From NCBI GenBank assembly GCA_035310125.1, contig DATGEP010000333.1, positions 1 through 46,932 on the forward strand: 46,932 nt of DNA, given 5' to 3'. A program made the position numbers and the translations under genes. Numbering within the stretch: position 1 is the stretch's first letter; every line of letters starts with the position of its first letter. The notes beneath the pieces were generated by a model. It worked only from the letters and a program-made list of their open reading frames with translations. It searched no databases and was not told the DNA's origin. Positions 1-7,523 of this stretch are shown piece by piece. The DNA is from DATGEP01 sp035310125 (GTDB taxonomy: Bacteria; Chloroflexota; Ktedonobacteria; Ktedonobacterales; JADMIN01).

Positions 1-105
1 CCCCACAAGAGAATCCGCCTCGTCGAGCTCAGTGACGAGATCCCCAAGTCGGCCTCCGGCAAAATCCTGCGCCGCGTCCTCATCGCGCGCGAGCGGGCAA
101 AGTAA
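1..105 (+). CDS. Acyl-CoA ligase (AMP-forming), C-terminal end only
   Basis: The last 34 codons of a gene that enters from the left edge, read in frame 1 and ending in TAA at 103-105. The residues KSASGKILRR form the A10 motif of the ANL superfamily (4-coumarate-CoA ligase / acyl-CoA synthetase type). In that family the lysine of SGK acts in the adenylation half-reaction. The enzyme would activate a carboxylic acid to an acyl-CoA through an acyl-AMP; the substrate cannot be judged from this fragment. A second, complete and distinct acyl-CoA synthetase lies at 27661-29409. Confidence 0.85.
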   Translation, partial: PHKRIRLVELSDEIPKSASGKILRRVLIARERAK

Positions 106-597
106 GAAACGGTGACATATCACAATCCCACCGGCGCCTCCACCGGCGCACGCACCAGATCTCGGGTCTGTCTGACGAATGTACTGTAACCACACCACCG
201 CGGTAGCAACGCGGTCGGCCCCGGCCATCGCTGAGTTCTCCACTGGAACCGCTGACATTGACACCGCGTTCGTTATCATGGTACACAGGTCTATTGTAGA
301 GTAATTGAGGTTTCGAAACTAAGAGCCGAGACATGGCAGCTACCCAATGGAACACGACTGGACGTACAGGAACGGATCTCACGTGCGAAGTCAACGTCGT
401 TCCCGTCCGGATGTGGATGGCGCCAAGGCATTTTTCGAGGGCACACGGCATTAGGCGGCGCGGCGGAGTGCGTTCTCACGAGATCTCTTGCGCGCCTCGC
501 ACTGCTCTTAGCAGATGGATGCAGTGACTTTCTGCTTGCTGTGCGCCGCGGCCGCAGATGCGCACCAAGCGCTTGCAGGCAAGGAAGGATAGCGGCA
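106..597. other. Intergenic stretch, no supported gene
   Basis: About 490 bases without a convincing gene. Short open frames occur (for example 333-527 on the plus strand) but have no ribosome binding site or recognisable protein. It holds one arm (164-180) of a 17-bp inverted repeat. A TTGACA at 258-263 has no good -10 partner; TACACA at 282-287 is the nearest at 18-bp spacing. AGCGCTTGCAGGCA at 568-581 recurs at 671-684 inside the adjacent pseudogene. Confidence 0.5.
164..180 (+). repeat. 17-bp inverted repeat, left arm
   Basis: GGGTCTGTCTGACGAAT here is the exact reverse complement of 1914-1930. The match stops sharply at both ends. The right arm covers the last codons and stop of the FAD monooxygenase gene. 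The two arms bracket 1.75 kb holding the hydrolase remnant and the MDR gene. Confidence 0.8.
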
Positions 598-837
598 ATG
601 GCGACTTTGCCAAACATTGTGTTGGTTCACGGCACGTGAGCCGATGGCTCCAGTTGGAGCGCTAGTGTGGAGCGCTTGCAGGCAGGCGGCTACGCCGTGA
701 CCGCTCCATATCTTCTTTTACACTCGCTGACGGATAATGTCGCTCGGCTGCGCGAGGTCCTGGCGCACAGCTATCCAGCACCAGCGGTGGTGACCTTCGG
801 GGAGGTCGAGGTCTTCAAGCCGAAAGGGGGCACGTAA
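598..837 (+). pseudogene. Alpha/beta-hydrolase remnant with internal stop
   Basis: Translation from the ATG at 598 gives MATLPNIVLVHGT, then TGA at 637-639, then ADGSSWSASVERLQAGGYAV and onward to TAA at 835. This matches the N-terminus of small alpha/beta hydrolases that begin NIVLVHGAWADGSSW; the TGA stands where the family has Trp (TGG). Only about 80 codons remain of the usual 230 or so. HSY near codons 60-62 may be what is left of the GHSYGG nucleophile elbow, which would imply internal and 3' deletion. A ribosome binding site (AAGGAAGG) still precedes the ATG. The remnant ends directly at the MDR start and supplies its AAGGGGG Shine-Dalgarno. The gene is surely broken; its exact former substrate cannot be told. 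Confidence 0.75.
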
Positions 838-1764
838 ATGAAAGCGGTTCGCCTGCATGGGCGTGGTGGTCCAGATCAGCTGATCTACGAGGAGGCTCCA
901 CAGCCACAGCCTGGCCCCGGTGAAGCACTGGCGCGCGTCGGCGCGTCAGGCGTCATCGCCAACGAACTCAAGTGGAATGAAACCTACCAGACGGCCACAG
1001 GCGCGCCGCGCTCCTTTCCTATTCCTGGGCATGACCTGTCTGGAGTGGTCGTGGCGGTTGGCGCGGACGTCACTGGTGTTACCACAGGCGACGCCGTTTA
1101 TGCCCTGATCGCGTTCGATCGCGACGGCGCCGACGCCGACTATGTCATTGCCCTGCCGAGCGAGCTCGCTCCCCGGCCACGCACGCTCGACGACATCCAG
1201 GCGGCGGCGGTTCCGCTCTCGGCGCTCACTGCCTGGCAGGCGCTCTTTGTTCATGGGGCGCTGGCGGCAGGACAGACGGCGCTGATTCATGGCGCCGCGG
1301 GGGGCGTGGGTGTGTTTGCAACGCAGTTGGCGCGCTGGAAGGGTGCGCGTGTCATCGTGACCTCCTCCGCCCGCGATGCAGACTTCGTGCGTAAGTTAGG
1401 CGCGGATGAGGTCTTCGATTACGCAACGACTCGTTTTGAGGAGGTGGTCCACGACGTGGACATCGTCTTAGATACTGTAGGCGGGGAGACCCTGGCGCGC
1501 TCCTGGCGGGTGGTAAAGCCGGGCGGCTTATTGGTCTCCGTCGTCAGCCCGCTCACCGGTCAGCCCGTGCGGGAGGACATCCGCTACGTCTACTTCATCG
1601 TCGAGCCGAGTGGCGCGCAGCTGCGCGAGATTGGCGCGCTCATTGACGCGGGGCAGATACATCCCGTCGTCGACCAGGTGTTTCCTCTGGCACAGGCGCG
1701 TCAGGCGTTTGAGACGGCAGCGAGTGGGCATCCGCGCGGCAAGACCGTCATTACCGTGGGGTGA
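838..1764 (+). CDS. NADPH-dependent MDR oxidoreductase (quinone oxidoreductase-like)
   Basis: A 308-residue medium-chain dehydrogenase/reductase. The N-terminal GroES-like half (residues 1-125) contains GHDLSGVVVAVG. The Rossmann half has GAAGGVGVF at 152-160, the NADPH-binding AxxGxxG motif. No structural or catalytic zinc cysteines are present, which places it with zinc-independent quinone/enone reductases. It probably reduces a quinone or an alpha,beta-unsaturated carbonyl with NADPH in the cytosol. The ATG follows AAGGGGG at a good distance and abuts the stop of the hydrolase remnant. It converges on the FAD monooxygenase gene. Family assignment is firm; substrate unknown. Confidence 0.88.
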   Translation: MKAVRLHGRGGPDQLIYEEAPQPQPGPGEALARVGASGVIANELKWNETYQTATGAPRSFPIPGHDLSGVVVAVGADVTGVTTGDAVYALIAFDRDGADADYVIALPSELAPRPRTLDDIQAAAVPLSALTAWQALFVHGALAAGQTALIHGAAGGVGVFATQLARWKGARVIVTSSARDADFVRKLGADEVFDYATTRFEEVVHDVDIVLDTVGGETLARSWRVVKPGGLLVSVVSPLTGQPVREDIRYVYFIVEPSGAQLREIGALIDAGQIHPVVDQVFPLAQARQAFETAASGHPRGKTVITVG

Positions 1765-1913
1765 CCTTAGGTGGCGGGGGGCGATTTAGGTGGATGCCTT
1801 CTGGGCAACCTACGCGACGCCCGGCCAAATGCCCGTTGTCGCCGATTCCTTTCTATTGCTGGCGACGCGAGGGACTGTGGGGTCGCCTCTATCGTCAACT
1901 GGCTTGACTCGTG

Positions 1914-1930
1914 ATTCGTCAGACAGACCC
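1914..1930 (-). repeat. 17-bp inverted repeat, right arm
   Basis: Exact reverse complement of 164-180. On the minus strand it encodes the last residues and TGA of the FAD monooxygenase plus a few bases beyond. Confidence 0.8.
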
Positions 1931-3616
1931 TAGTCCCGCCGCGCGCCGAAGCAGGGCGGGCAGATCGTTGGCGTCACCCACGAAACGCCGCGACGCGATA
2001 TGGCGGTCCGGGCGTATCACATAGAGTGTAGATGGCCCTGCTCCGTACGCCGCCGCACACTTCCCATCGCCGTCGAGCAAGCAGGTGATATTCCTCGGTG
2101 CGGGCGCCGTAGCCATCCTGGGCGCGATCACATATAGGCTGACCGGAACATCCGCGGGTAGGCGCCCGCGCACTGCATCAAGCGCAGCGATGCCAGCGTC
2201 GGGATCGGCACAGAAAGAGAAAACGACAAAGCCCGCACCGAAGCAATCGAGCAGGGAGACGGACTCGCCCGCGCCGCCGGTCAGCACCAGCTCCGGCGCC
2301 AGCGACCCGGCCGCCGGACCTCGCAGGAAGCGTGCGCTCGTCTCGGAAGGACGAGTACCAGCGCGCGGCTCGCTATCCTCGGAAATAAGTGGCGAATCGC
2401 GATAGGTGAACGGATTCGACATATGCCCCGCGTTAACGCGCTGGCGCATCGCGGCAAACGGCAGACTGAGGCGGAGAATCGCGTCGCGCCGCCAGCGCGC
2501 CGTTCCGCGCTTTGGCACGAGAAAGCGCATCGTATCCGCCGTGAGCCGTAGATTTTCCCGCGCCGCCTGCTGCCGCTCGTCGTTATATGTCTCCAGCAGC
2601 GCTCGTGGAGCCGCACCCGCACGCACCAGCGCCAGCTTCCATACCAGATTCCATGCGTCCTGAATACCGCTGTTTAATCCGCGCCCGCCGAACGGTGACA
2701 TCAGATGCGCCGCGTCGCCAAGGAACATTACCCGCCCGTGAGTGAAACGCTCCAGCGCTCGCTGTTGATACGTATAAACGCTCTTCCAGACCACCTCATA
2801 TGGCCGCTTACCCACCGTCGCCACGATACGCTTGTTGATAGCCTCCGGTGACTGCACTGTCTCCAGGTCTTCGTCGGGCGCTAATTGATAGTCCAGGCGG
2901 TAGATACTCTCCGGCTGGGGATGCAGCAGCGCCGTGCGGCCGGGATTGAATGGCGGATCGAACCAGAACCAACGCTCGCGCGGCGTCTCTAGCTCCATTC
3001 GTACGTCCAAAATGAGGAAATGGTGTCCACGCGACTCGCCGGGGAACGACAACCCCAGCAGATGCCGCACCGTGCTGCGCGGCCCGTCGCACGCCAGCAC
3101 AAACGGCGCTCGGAAGTACTCCGTGCCATTCGGTGTCTCTGCCTGCACGGTCACGCCAGTGTCATCCTGCACGAGGCCGAATACTTTGTGGCGCCAGCGT
3201 ACCGCGCAACACGGCAGCTCGCACAGCGCCTCGTATTCCAGCCGCTCCAGCACGTTCTGCGGGAAGTTGACGAAGCGTGGATAGCGGATATCTGGATCAG
3301 GCGGCGTAGTGAATGTCTTATAGAGCTCGGTGGAGCGAAAGAATACTCGCCCGGCTAGCAATGTCATGCCCTGCTCCGCCACCTGGCGGCCGACCGGACT
3401 CCACGCGCCCAGAATCTCCATCGCGTGCCGCTCCATGAAAATCGCACGTGACCCCTCGATGGCCGTACCCTCGCCCTCGTCCAGCACCACCGATGGGATG
3501 CCGTAGTGTGCTAAACCGAGCGCGGCGCTCATGCCAACCGGACCAGCGCCCACGATAACGACGGGATCCTGCCATGCCGGGTCGGGCCGCAAATCTGCAA
3601 GCGTGCGTGGAGCCAT
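1919..3616 (-). CDS. FAD-dependent aromatic hydroxylase, MhpA-like
   Basis: A 565-residue class A flavoprotein monooxygenase. VVIVGAGPVGMSAA (19-32) is the FAD-binding GxGxxG motif, LACDGPRSTVR is the middle DG motif, and FLGDAAHLMSPFGGRGLNSG (about 296-315) is the GD motif that contacts the FAD ribityl chain. The last 150 residues or so look like the thioredoxin-fold tail of phenol-hydroxylase-type enzymes. Such enzymes hydroxylate phenolic acids with NAD(P)H and O2, for example 3-(3-hydroxyphenyl)propionate. The start at 3616 is chosen because the frame upstream overlaps the neighbouring gene and GGAGG lies 8 bases before this ATG. The gene is 25 bp behind the metallo-hydrolase gene and likely co-transcribed with it. 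Substrate is inferred, not seen. Confidence 0.88.
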   Translation of the reverse strand: MAPRTLADLRPDPAWQDPVVIVGAGPVGMSAALGLAHYGIPSVVLDEGEGTAIEGSRAIFMERHAMEILGAWSPVGRQVAEQGMTLLAGRVFFRSTELYKTFTTPPDPDIRYPRFVNFPQNVLERLEYEALCELPCCAVRWRHKVFGLVQDDTGVTVQAETPNGTEYFRAPFVLACDGPRSTVRHLLGLSFPGESRGHHFLILDVRMELETPRERWFWFDPPFNPGRTALLHPQPESIYRLDYQLAPDEDLETVQSPEAINKRIVATVGKRPYEVVWKSVYTYQQRALERFTHGRVMFLGDAAHLMSPFGGRGLNSGIQDAWNLVWKLALVRAGAAPRALLETYNDERQQAARENLRLTADTMRFLVPKRGTARWRRDAILRLSLPFAAMRQRVNAGHMSNPFTYRDSPLISEDSEPRAGTRPSETSARFLRGPAAGSLAPELVLTGGAGESVSLLDCFGAGFVVFSFCADPDAGIAALDAVRGRLPADVPVSLYVIAPRMATAPAPRNITCLLDGDGKCAAAYGAGPSTLYVIRPDRHIASRRFVGDANDLPALLRRAAGLGSV

Positions 3617-3641
3617 GTGACGCGCCTCCGAGAAGAAACAG

Positions 3642-4595
3642 CTACGATACCAGCGCCTGCCACAGTGCAGTGTCTCGGCTTTCGGTCCAGATGCGCGGGC
3701 GCACGCCAGCGATATCGTCGTACATACGCTGGACGTTGAACGGCAGGCAATGCTTGAAGATCGCCCATTCCCCGAACTGGGGCGAAAGCGCCGCATCCGC
3801 CGCACGGTACGCCGTCGCTACATCGGCATCGTGGTCAACCGCTTCGCGCACGGTATCACGCAGAATCGTCAGGTACGTTTGTGTCTCCGCAATCGCACGG
3901 CTCACCGCCTCGCCACGTACCGCCGGTCCTCTGCCTGGAACAAGCGCTTCGGCGCCCAGCGAGCGCACGTTGACGAGCGTCGCCGGCCAATCGAGGATGT
4001 AGGCATCACCACAGTACGGCGCCGCGCTGGCTTCCACCAGATCACCCGCGAACAATACTCGCTCCCTTGGCAGCCACACCGCCGTATCGCCTTCGGTGTG
4101 CGCGCGCCCCAGCCAGCGCAGCTCCACCTCGCGATTACCCAGATCCAGCGTTAACGCGTCGTCGTACACGATATCGGGATGTGTCAGCCCCGGAATAGAC
4201 CTGATGTCGAGAAACAGCCGCGGAAACCGTCGCGCCTCCGACTCGAAATCCGCCTGTCCCCGCTCACGAATCAGCGCTTGCGTACCGCGATGCGCGACGA
4301 TATGGTGCGCACCGATGCCTGACGCGCCCATCACCCGCACAGCATGATAGTGCGTAAGCACGAGATATTCGATTGGCTTGTCGGTCACATTGCGCACCGC
4401 CGCCACCGTTTCACCAGCCAGCGCGGGTGTCGCCCGGGCGTCCACTACCATCACCGATCGCTCACCGACGATGAAGCCAGTATTGGGATCGCCACCTGTG
4501 ATCAGCGCATACACGCCTTCAGCCAGTGGCTCTACGGTCGCGGGTGTTGGCGGCGTAACCGGCGTATCGGGATGCTCCAACCCAGAATCAGCCAT
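3642..4595 (-). CDS. Metallo-beta-lactamase-fold hydrolase with altered metal motif
   Basis: A 317-residue MBL-fold protein. The usual HxHxDH motif reads HYHAVR, so the Asp and third His are replaced. The downstream His (AHTEGDTAVW) and Asp (FAGD) are kept, and the usual PGHG reads PGRG. A His in IFKHCLPFN near the C-terminus might substitute. From general family knowledge, proteins with THYHAVR and a C-terminal HCLPFN..R..Y are a recognisable subgroup often beside MhpA-like hydroxylases, so the changes are probably functional. It may hydrolyse a ring-cleavage or ester intermediate (inference). The start at 4595 follows AGAGGA; a start at 4736 is excluded because the promoter at 4657-4685 lies inside that longer frame. 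4622 is a possible alternative start. Confidence 0.8.
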   Translation of the reverse strand: MADSGLEHPDTPVTPPTPATVEPLAEGVYALITGGDPNTGFIVGERSVMVVDARATPALAGETVAAVRNVTDKPIEYLVLTHYHAVRVMGASGIGAHHIVAHRGTQALIRERGQADFESEARRFPRLFLDIRSIPGLTHPDIVYDDALTLDLGNREVELRWLGRAHTEGDTAVWLPRERVLFAGDLVEASAAPYCGDAYILDWPATLVNVRSLGAEALVPGRGPAVRGEAVSRAIAETQTYLTILRDTVREAVDHDADVATAYRAADAALSPQFGEWAIFKHCLPFNVQRMYDDIAGVRPRIWTESRDTALWQALVS

Positions 4596-4656
4596 ATCTT
4601 CTATCCTCTTTCTTCGACGCATATCACCACGGCACTCCAGGCAAGCTCCGCAACTC

Positions 4657-4685
4657 AGTGTAGGTCGCTCGCGCAGATGGGTCAA
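4657..4685 (-). promoter_or_regulatory. Promoter of the hydrolase-hydroxylase operon
   Basis: Reading the minus strand, -35 TTGACC (4680-4685), 17-bp spacer, -10 TACACT (4657-4662). Transcription would start near 4650, about 55 bases before the 4595 start codon. It is back to back with the threonine promoter, with the two -35 boxes 12 bp apart. Confidence 0.65.
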
Positions 4686-4697
4686 GTGCTTTCCCGC

Positions 4698-4727
4698 TTG
4701 ACAACAAACCGGCATCGCCCGTACCAT
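4698..4727 (+). promoter_or_regulatory. Promoter of the lysC-hom-thrBC operon
   Basis: -35 TTGACA (4698-4703, perfect), 18-bp spacer, -10 TACCAT (4722-4727). It predicts a start near 4734 and a leader of about 220 bases before lysC. The -10 box forms the left arm of a palindrome (4722-4740). Confidence 0.65.
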
Positions 4728-4749
4728 GTGTTCCATGGTAGGCGCGATG
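4713..4749. promoter_or_regulatory. Palindrome over the threonine promoter, possible operator
   Basis: TACCATG (4722-4728), 5 bases, CATGGTA (4734-4740) form a perfect inner repeat. CATCGC (4713-4718) and GCGATG (4744-4749) form an outer arm. The inner arms cover the -10 box and predicted transcription start, a typical place for a repressor site. No cognate regulator is adjacent. A 10-bp TACCATGGTA also occurs at 22986-22995. Confidence 0.4.
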
Positions 4750-4862
4750 ACGCGCGCCCGCTCGATCTCCGGGCGGCTCCAGGCAACGGCTCAATGAAGT
4801 CCGGTCCTGGACCAGATCGCCGTAGGGCATCGGGGTGGCGCACGTCCGCGCCCACAAATGGT

Positions 4863-4896
4863 GGGCCACTCTCCCCGTTAGTGCGGAGAGTGGCCC
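4863..4896 (+). terminator. Leader terminator-like hairpin before lysC (possible attenuator)
   Basis: GGGCCACTCTCC (4863-4874) and GGAGAGTGGCCC (4885-4896) form a perfect 12-bp stem with a 10-base loop, followed by TGTTGTTT, only about 60 bases upstream of lysC. An upstream GGGGTGGC (4832-4839) can instead pair with GCCAC (4866 region) and flanking C residues, giving a mutually exclusive fold. That arrangement fits transcription attenuation of threonine biosynthesis. I see no run of Thr or Ile codons and no clear T-box consensus, so the sensing mechanism is open. Confidence 0.5.
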
Positions 4897-4956
4897 TGTT
4901 GTTTCTCCATGACACCTGGAGGCTGAATCCATGTCTCGAACGGGAGGAGGAGCGTC

Positions 4957-6387
4957 GTGATCGTCGTGAAATTCGGCGGCACGTCGCTCGCCGGAACGGA
5001 ACGCATGCGGGCCGCGGCCCGCATCGTCGCGGTCAACCGCCGCGACTCGTCAGTCGTTTGTGTCGTCTCCGCTATGGTTGGAGTCACCGACACCCTGCTG
5101 CGGATTACCGAGCAGCTGACAACCGGGATGATTACCGGCACTACAACCGGAATTATCACCGGCGCCGATCAGCTCACAGATCTGCGCACCCGGCACCAGC
5201 ATGTGCTGACTGCTCTGACGACTACGGCGTCCACTCCGGAGATTACCTCAATTACTTCCCGCTTCGAGACTCTCTGGTCCGCACTGGAAGCCGATCTTGA
5301 TCGCCTTCGTGCGTTGCCCGCTAGCCCGGCGGACGTGCGCGCCCACGCCATCGCCGCCTTCTCGGGATGGGGAGAGCGGCTATCTGTGTTGCTCTTCAGC
5401 GCCGCGCTGATCGCCGAGGGCGTGCCCGCGTCAGGTTTCGAGGGCGAGCCAATCACGCTAGTGTCGCGGACGGCTTCTGGTCAGGAATCCATCGGTCCAG
5501 CCCACACACGCCCGTGGGAGCGCTTCGCCCCATCTGTGGCTGCTACCCGCGAAGACATCGCCCCGTGGGTCCACACGCGGCTCGGCGCGGGCAAAGTGCC
5601 TGTACTGCCGGGCTACCTTTGTCGGACGCGTGACGGACTGGTAACGATTCTCGGTCGTAACGGCTCTGACTATTCCGCCGCCATCCTGGCCGCCGCAATA
5701 TGCGCTCAATCTCTCACTATCTACAGCGATGTCGCCGGACTGCATCGCGCCGATCCGCGCATCGTGCCCGAGGCTGATCTGCTGCCCGTCCTTACCTATG
5801 CCGATGCCGCTGAGATTGCCGCTCTGGGTGCGCGCGTGCTCCATCCCGCCACATTGCGACCCCTCGCCGCCGCCGGCATTCCGTTACATCTGCGCAGCGC
5901 GTTCACACCCGACGCGCGTGGCACCGAAATTGGCACTGCCGCGTTCGTCCGCGACCGCGCACGCGGCCGCGAAGCCTGGGTGGTTGCGGCGCGCCCGCTA
6001 TCCACGGAGCAACCGCTATTTGGCTCGCCCGCCGAGTGGGCGCCGGGGCTCGTCGAAGTCGCCGGCGTATTTCTCGCGCACGCCGACCTCACTGGGCGGG
6101 AAGACGATCACCTATCGCTGCCGGCGCTGCCGCCCTCCGATGCCGCGCTTCGCTGGGCAAGCGATGGCCCATTCACAGGCGCGCTCGATCTCCTGGCAGC
6201 AGCACCACGCCCGGTCGGTCTTGCCCTCTCTGGCAGGCGCCTCAGTCTCGCCGTCGCCGCCGCCGAATCCGCCGCGACACAGTGCCGGCTCTATGCCGCG
6301 CTCTGGCGCGCCACCGCCCATACTCGACCTGAATACCTCTCCGACACTGAACAGCTCGATCTGGCGGAGAGGAGGCGCACGTCATGA
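4957..6387 (+). CDS. lysC: Aspartate kinase
   Basis: 476 residues. Catalyses ATP-dependent phosphorylation of aspartate, the first step to threonine, methionine and lysine. KFGGTSLAG at 5-13 is the aspartokinase signature, and GRNGSDYSAAILAAA in the middle is the kinase-core substrate and nucleotide region. The GTG start follows GGGAGGAGGA. The C-terminal 130 residues sit where ACT domains lie but are Ala/Pro-rich with no clear ACT pattern, so feedback control may be weak or different. Residues 55-70 are two tandem 8-residue copies, TTGMITGT then TTGIITGA, an unusual insertion. It overlaps hom by 4 bp (ATGA), the first pair in a translationally coupled operon. Confidence 0.9.
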   Translation: MIVVKFGGTSLAGTERMRAAARIVAVNRRDSSVVCVVSAMVGVTDTLLRITEQLTTGMITGTTTGIITGADQLTDLRTRHQHVLTALTTTASTPEITSITSRFETLWSALEADLDRLRALPASPADVRAHAIAAFSGWGERLSVLLFSAALIAEGVPASGFEGEPITLVSRTASGQESIGPAHTRPWERFAPSVAATREDIAPWVHTRLGAGKVPVLPGYLCRTRDGLVTILGRNGSDYSAAILAAAICAQSLTIYSDVAGLHRADPRIVPEADLLPVLTYADAAEIAALGARVLHPATLRPLAAAGIPLHLRSAFTPDARGTEIGTAAFVRDRARGREAWVVAARPLSTEQPLFGSPAEWAPGLVEVAGVFLAHADLTGREDDHLSLPALPPSDAALRWASDGPFTGALDLLAAAPRPVGLALSGRRLSLAVAAAESAATQCRLYAALWRATAHTRPEYLSDTEQLDLAERRRTS

Positions 6388-7523
6388 CACGTCACATCTC
6401 TCTTCTCCAACTCGGTGTCGGTCGCATCGGTGCTGAAGTGGCTGACATCATCGTCCGACAGGCCCCGCACTGGCAGCAAGAATACAACATCGCGGTCCGG
6501 TACGCCGCTATCGCCGACTCTACCGCGTTCCTACCAATGCGTAGCGCCGAGAGCTCCGTCGCTGGCATCGAGACGCCTTTCGGAATGCCGCTGGATGTGT
6601 CAGCGCACCGCGCGGCGCGCGCTGAAGGCCAGCGGTTCGCCGGCATGTCCGCCGCTATTCCCCTCGATGAGTGGCGGACTGTCCTCGCGGGCGCGCTCGA
6701 ATCTGCCAGAGATCCACACAATCTTGTCGTGTTGGATTGCGCTTCGGGCCTGGGTACAACGCCAATACTGCTCGCCACACGCGCGGCGGGCGGGCATGCC
6801 GTACTTGCCAACAAAGACCCACTCGCCGGCTCGCAATCCCAATACGCCGCACTCCAGCGCTCCTCACATGGCGGCACGCTTCGTGCCAGCGCCACTGTCG
6901 GCGCTGGTCTGCCAATTCTCGCCGCCATTGAGCGTGTCGTCGTCGGCGGTGACAGACTCCGTAGCCTCGATGCGCTCACTAGTGGCTCCCTCGGTTTCCT
7001 CTGCGATCAACTCTCCAGCGGCACGCCTTTCGATGTCGCTGTGCGCACCGCCGAGGAGCGTGGATATACTGAGCCTGATCCACGTCAGGACCTCTCCGGA
7101 TACGACGTTGCGCGCAAGCTGCTGATTCTCGCGCGCACCGCTGGCTGGCAGGCGGAGCTCACCCACGTGCAGAATGAAAGCCTCGTGCCGCCCGGCGCCG
7201 AAATGCTTTCCCCAGACACCTTCCGCTCCACGATATCCGACTATGGTAGTTTCCTGGCGGATCGTGTACGGCAGGTGCGGGCTGCTGGTCGCGTGCTGCG
7301 CTATGTTGGCCGCATCGCCGGGAACGGCGCCCTCAGCGCCAGACTGATAGACTTGCCACCGGAAGATCCTCTGGCGCGCGGCTCTGGGCCGGAAAACGTC
7401 TTTGTCTTACGCACGGACCGCTACGATACCTATCCGCTAACGATTGCCGGCCCCGGCGCTGGGGTCGCGGTCACGGCAGGCGCCGTCGTTGCCGATCTGC
7501 TACGCGCGCTGGAGGTGCTGTGA
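6384..7523 (+). CDS. hom: Homoserine dehydrogenase
   Basis: 379 residues. Reduces aspartate semialdehyde to homoserine with NAD(P)H. LLQLGVGRIGAEV at the N-terminus is the Rossmann GxGxxG motif. ANKDPLAG and a TSGSLGFLCDQLSSG segment match the central conserved part of the family, followed by GYTEPDPRQDLSGYDVARK, the catalytic-domain signature. It ends without the C-terminal ACT domain of longer homologues, so it is a short, probably threonine-insensitive type. It starts within the lysC stop and its TGA overlaps the thrB start region. asd, needed between lysC and hom, is not in the window. Confidence 0.93.
   Translation: MTRHISLLQLGVGRIGAEVADIIVRQAPHWQQEYNIAVRYAAIADSTAFLPMRSAESSVAGIETPFGMPLDVSAHRAARAEGQRFAGMSAAIPLDEWRTVLAGALESARDPHNLVVLDCASGLGTTPILLATRAAGGHAVLANKDPLAGSQSQYAALQRSSHGGTLRASATVGAGLPILAAIERVVVGGDRLRSLDALTSGSLGFLCDQLSSGTPFDVAVRTAEERGYTEPDPRQDLSGYDVARKLLILARTAGWQAELTHVQNESLVPPGAEMLSPDTFRSTISDYGSFLADRVRQVRAAGRVLRYVGRIAGNGALSARLIDLPPEDPLARGSGPENVFVLRTDRYDTYPLTIAGPGAGVAVTAGAVVADLLRALEVL

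Noticed and set aside
333..527. 64-codon plus-strand frame
   Set aside because: No ribosome binding site, no recognisable protein, and composition typical of a chance frame.
637..639. In-frame TGA in the hydrolase remnant as a second selenocysteine codon
   Set aside because: The family has Trp, not Cys or Sec, at this place; the gene is also truncated and lacks a clear bSECIS hairpin after the TGA.
3617..3805. Longer N-terminus for the FAD monooxygenase
   Set aside because: The extension lies within the coding frame of the MBL-fold gene and is not family-like; the ATG at 3616 has a good GGAGG.
4720..4900. Firm T-box riboswitch call upstream of lysC
   Set aside because: GGGGTGGC followed later by CCGCG recalls the T-box core, but the conserved run is interrupted and no specifier loop is evident; kept only as a possible attenuator.
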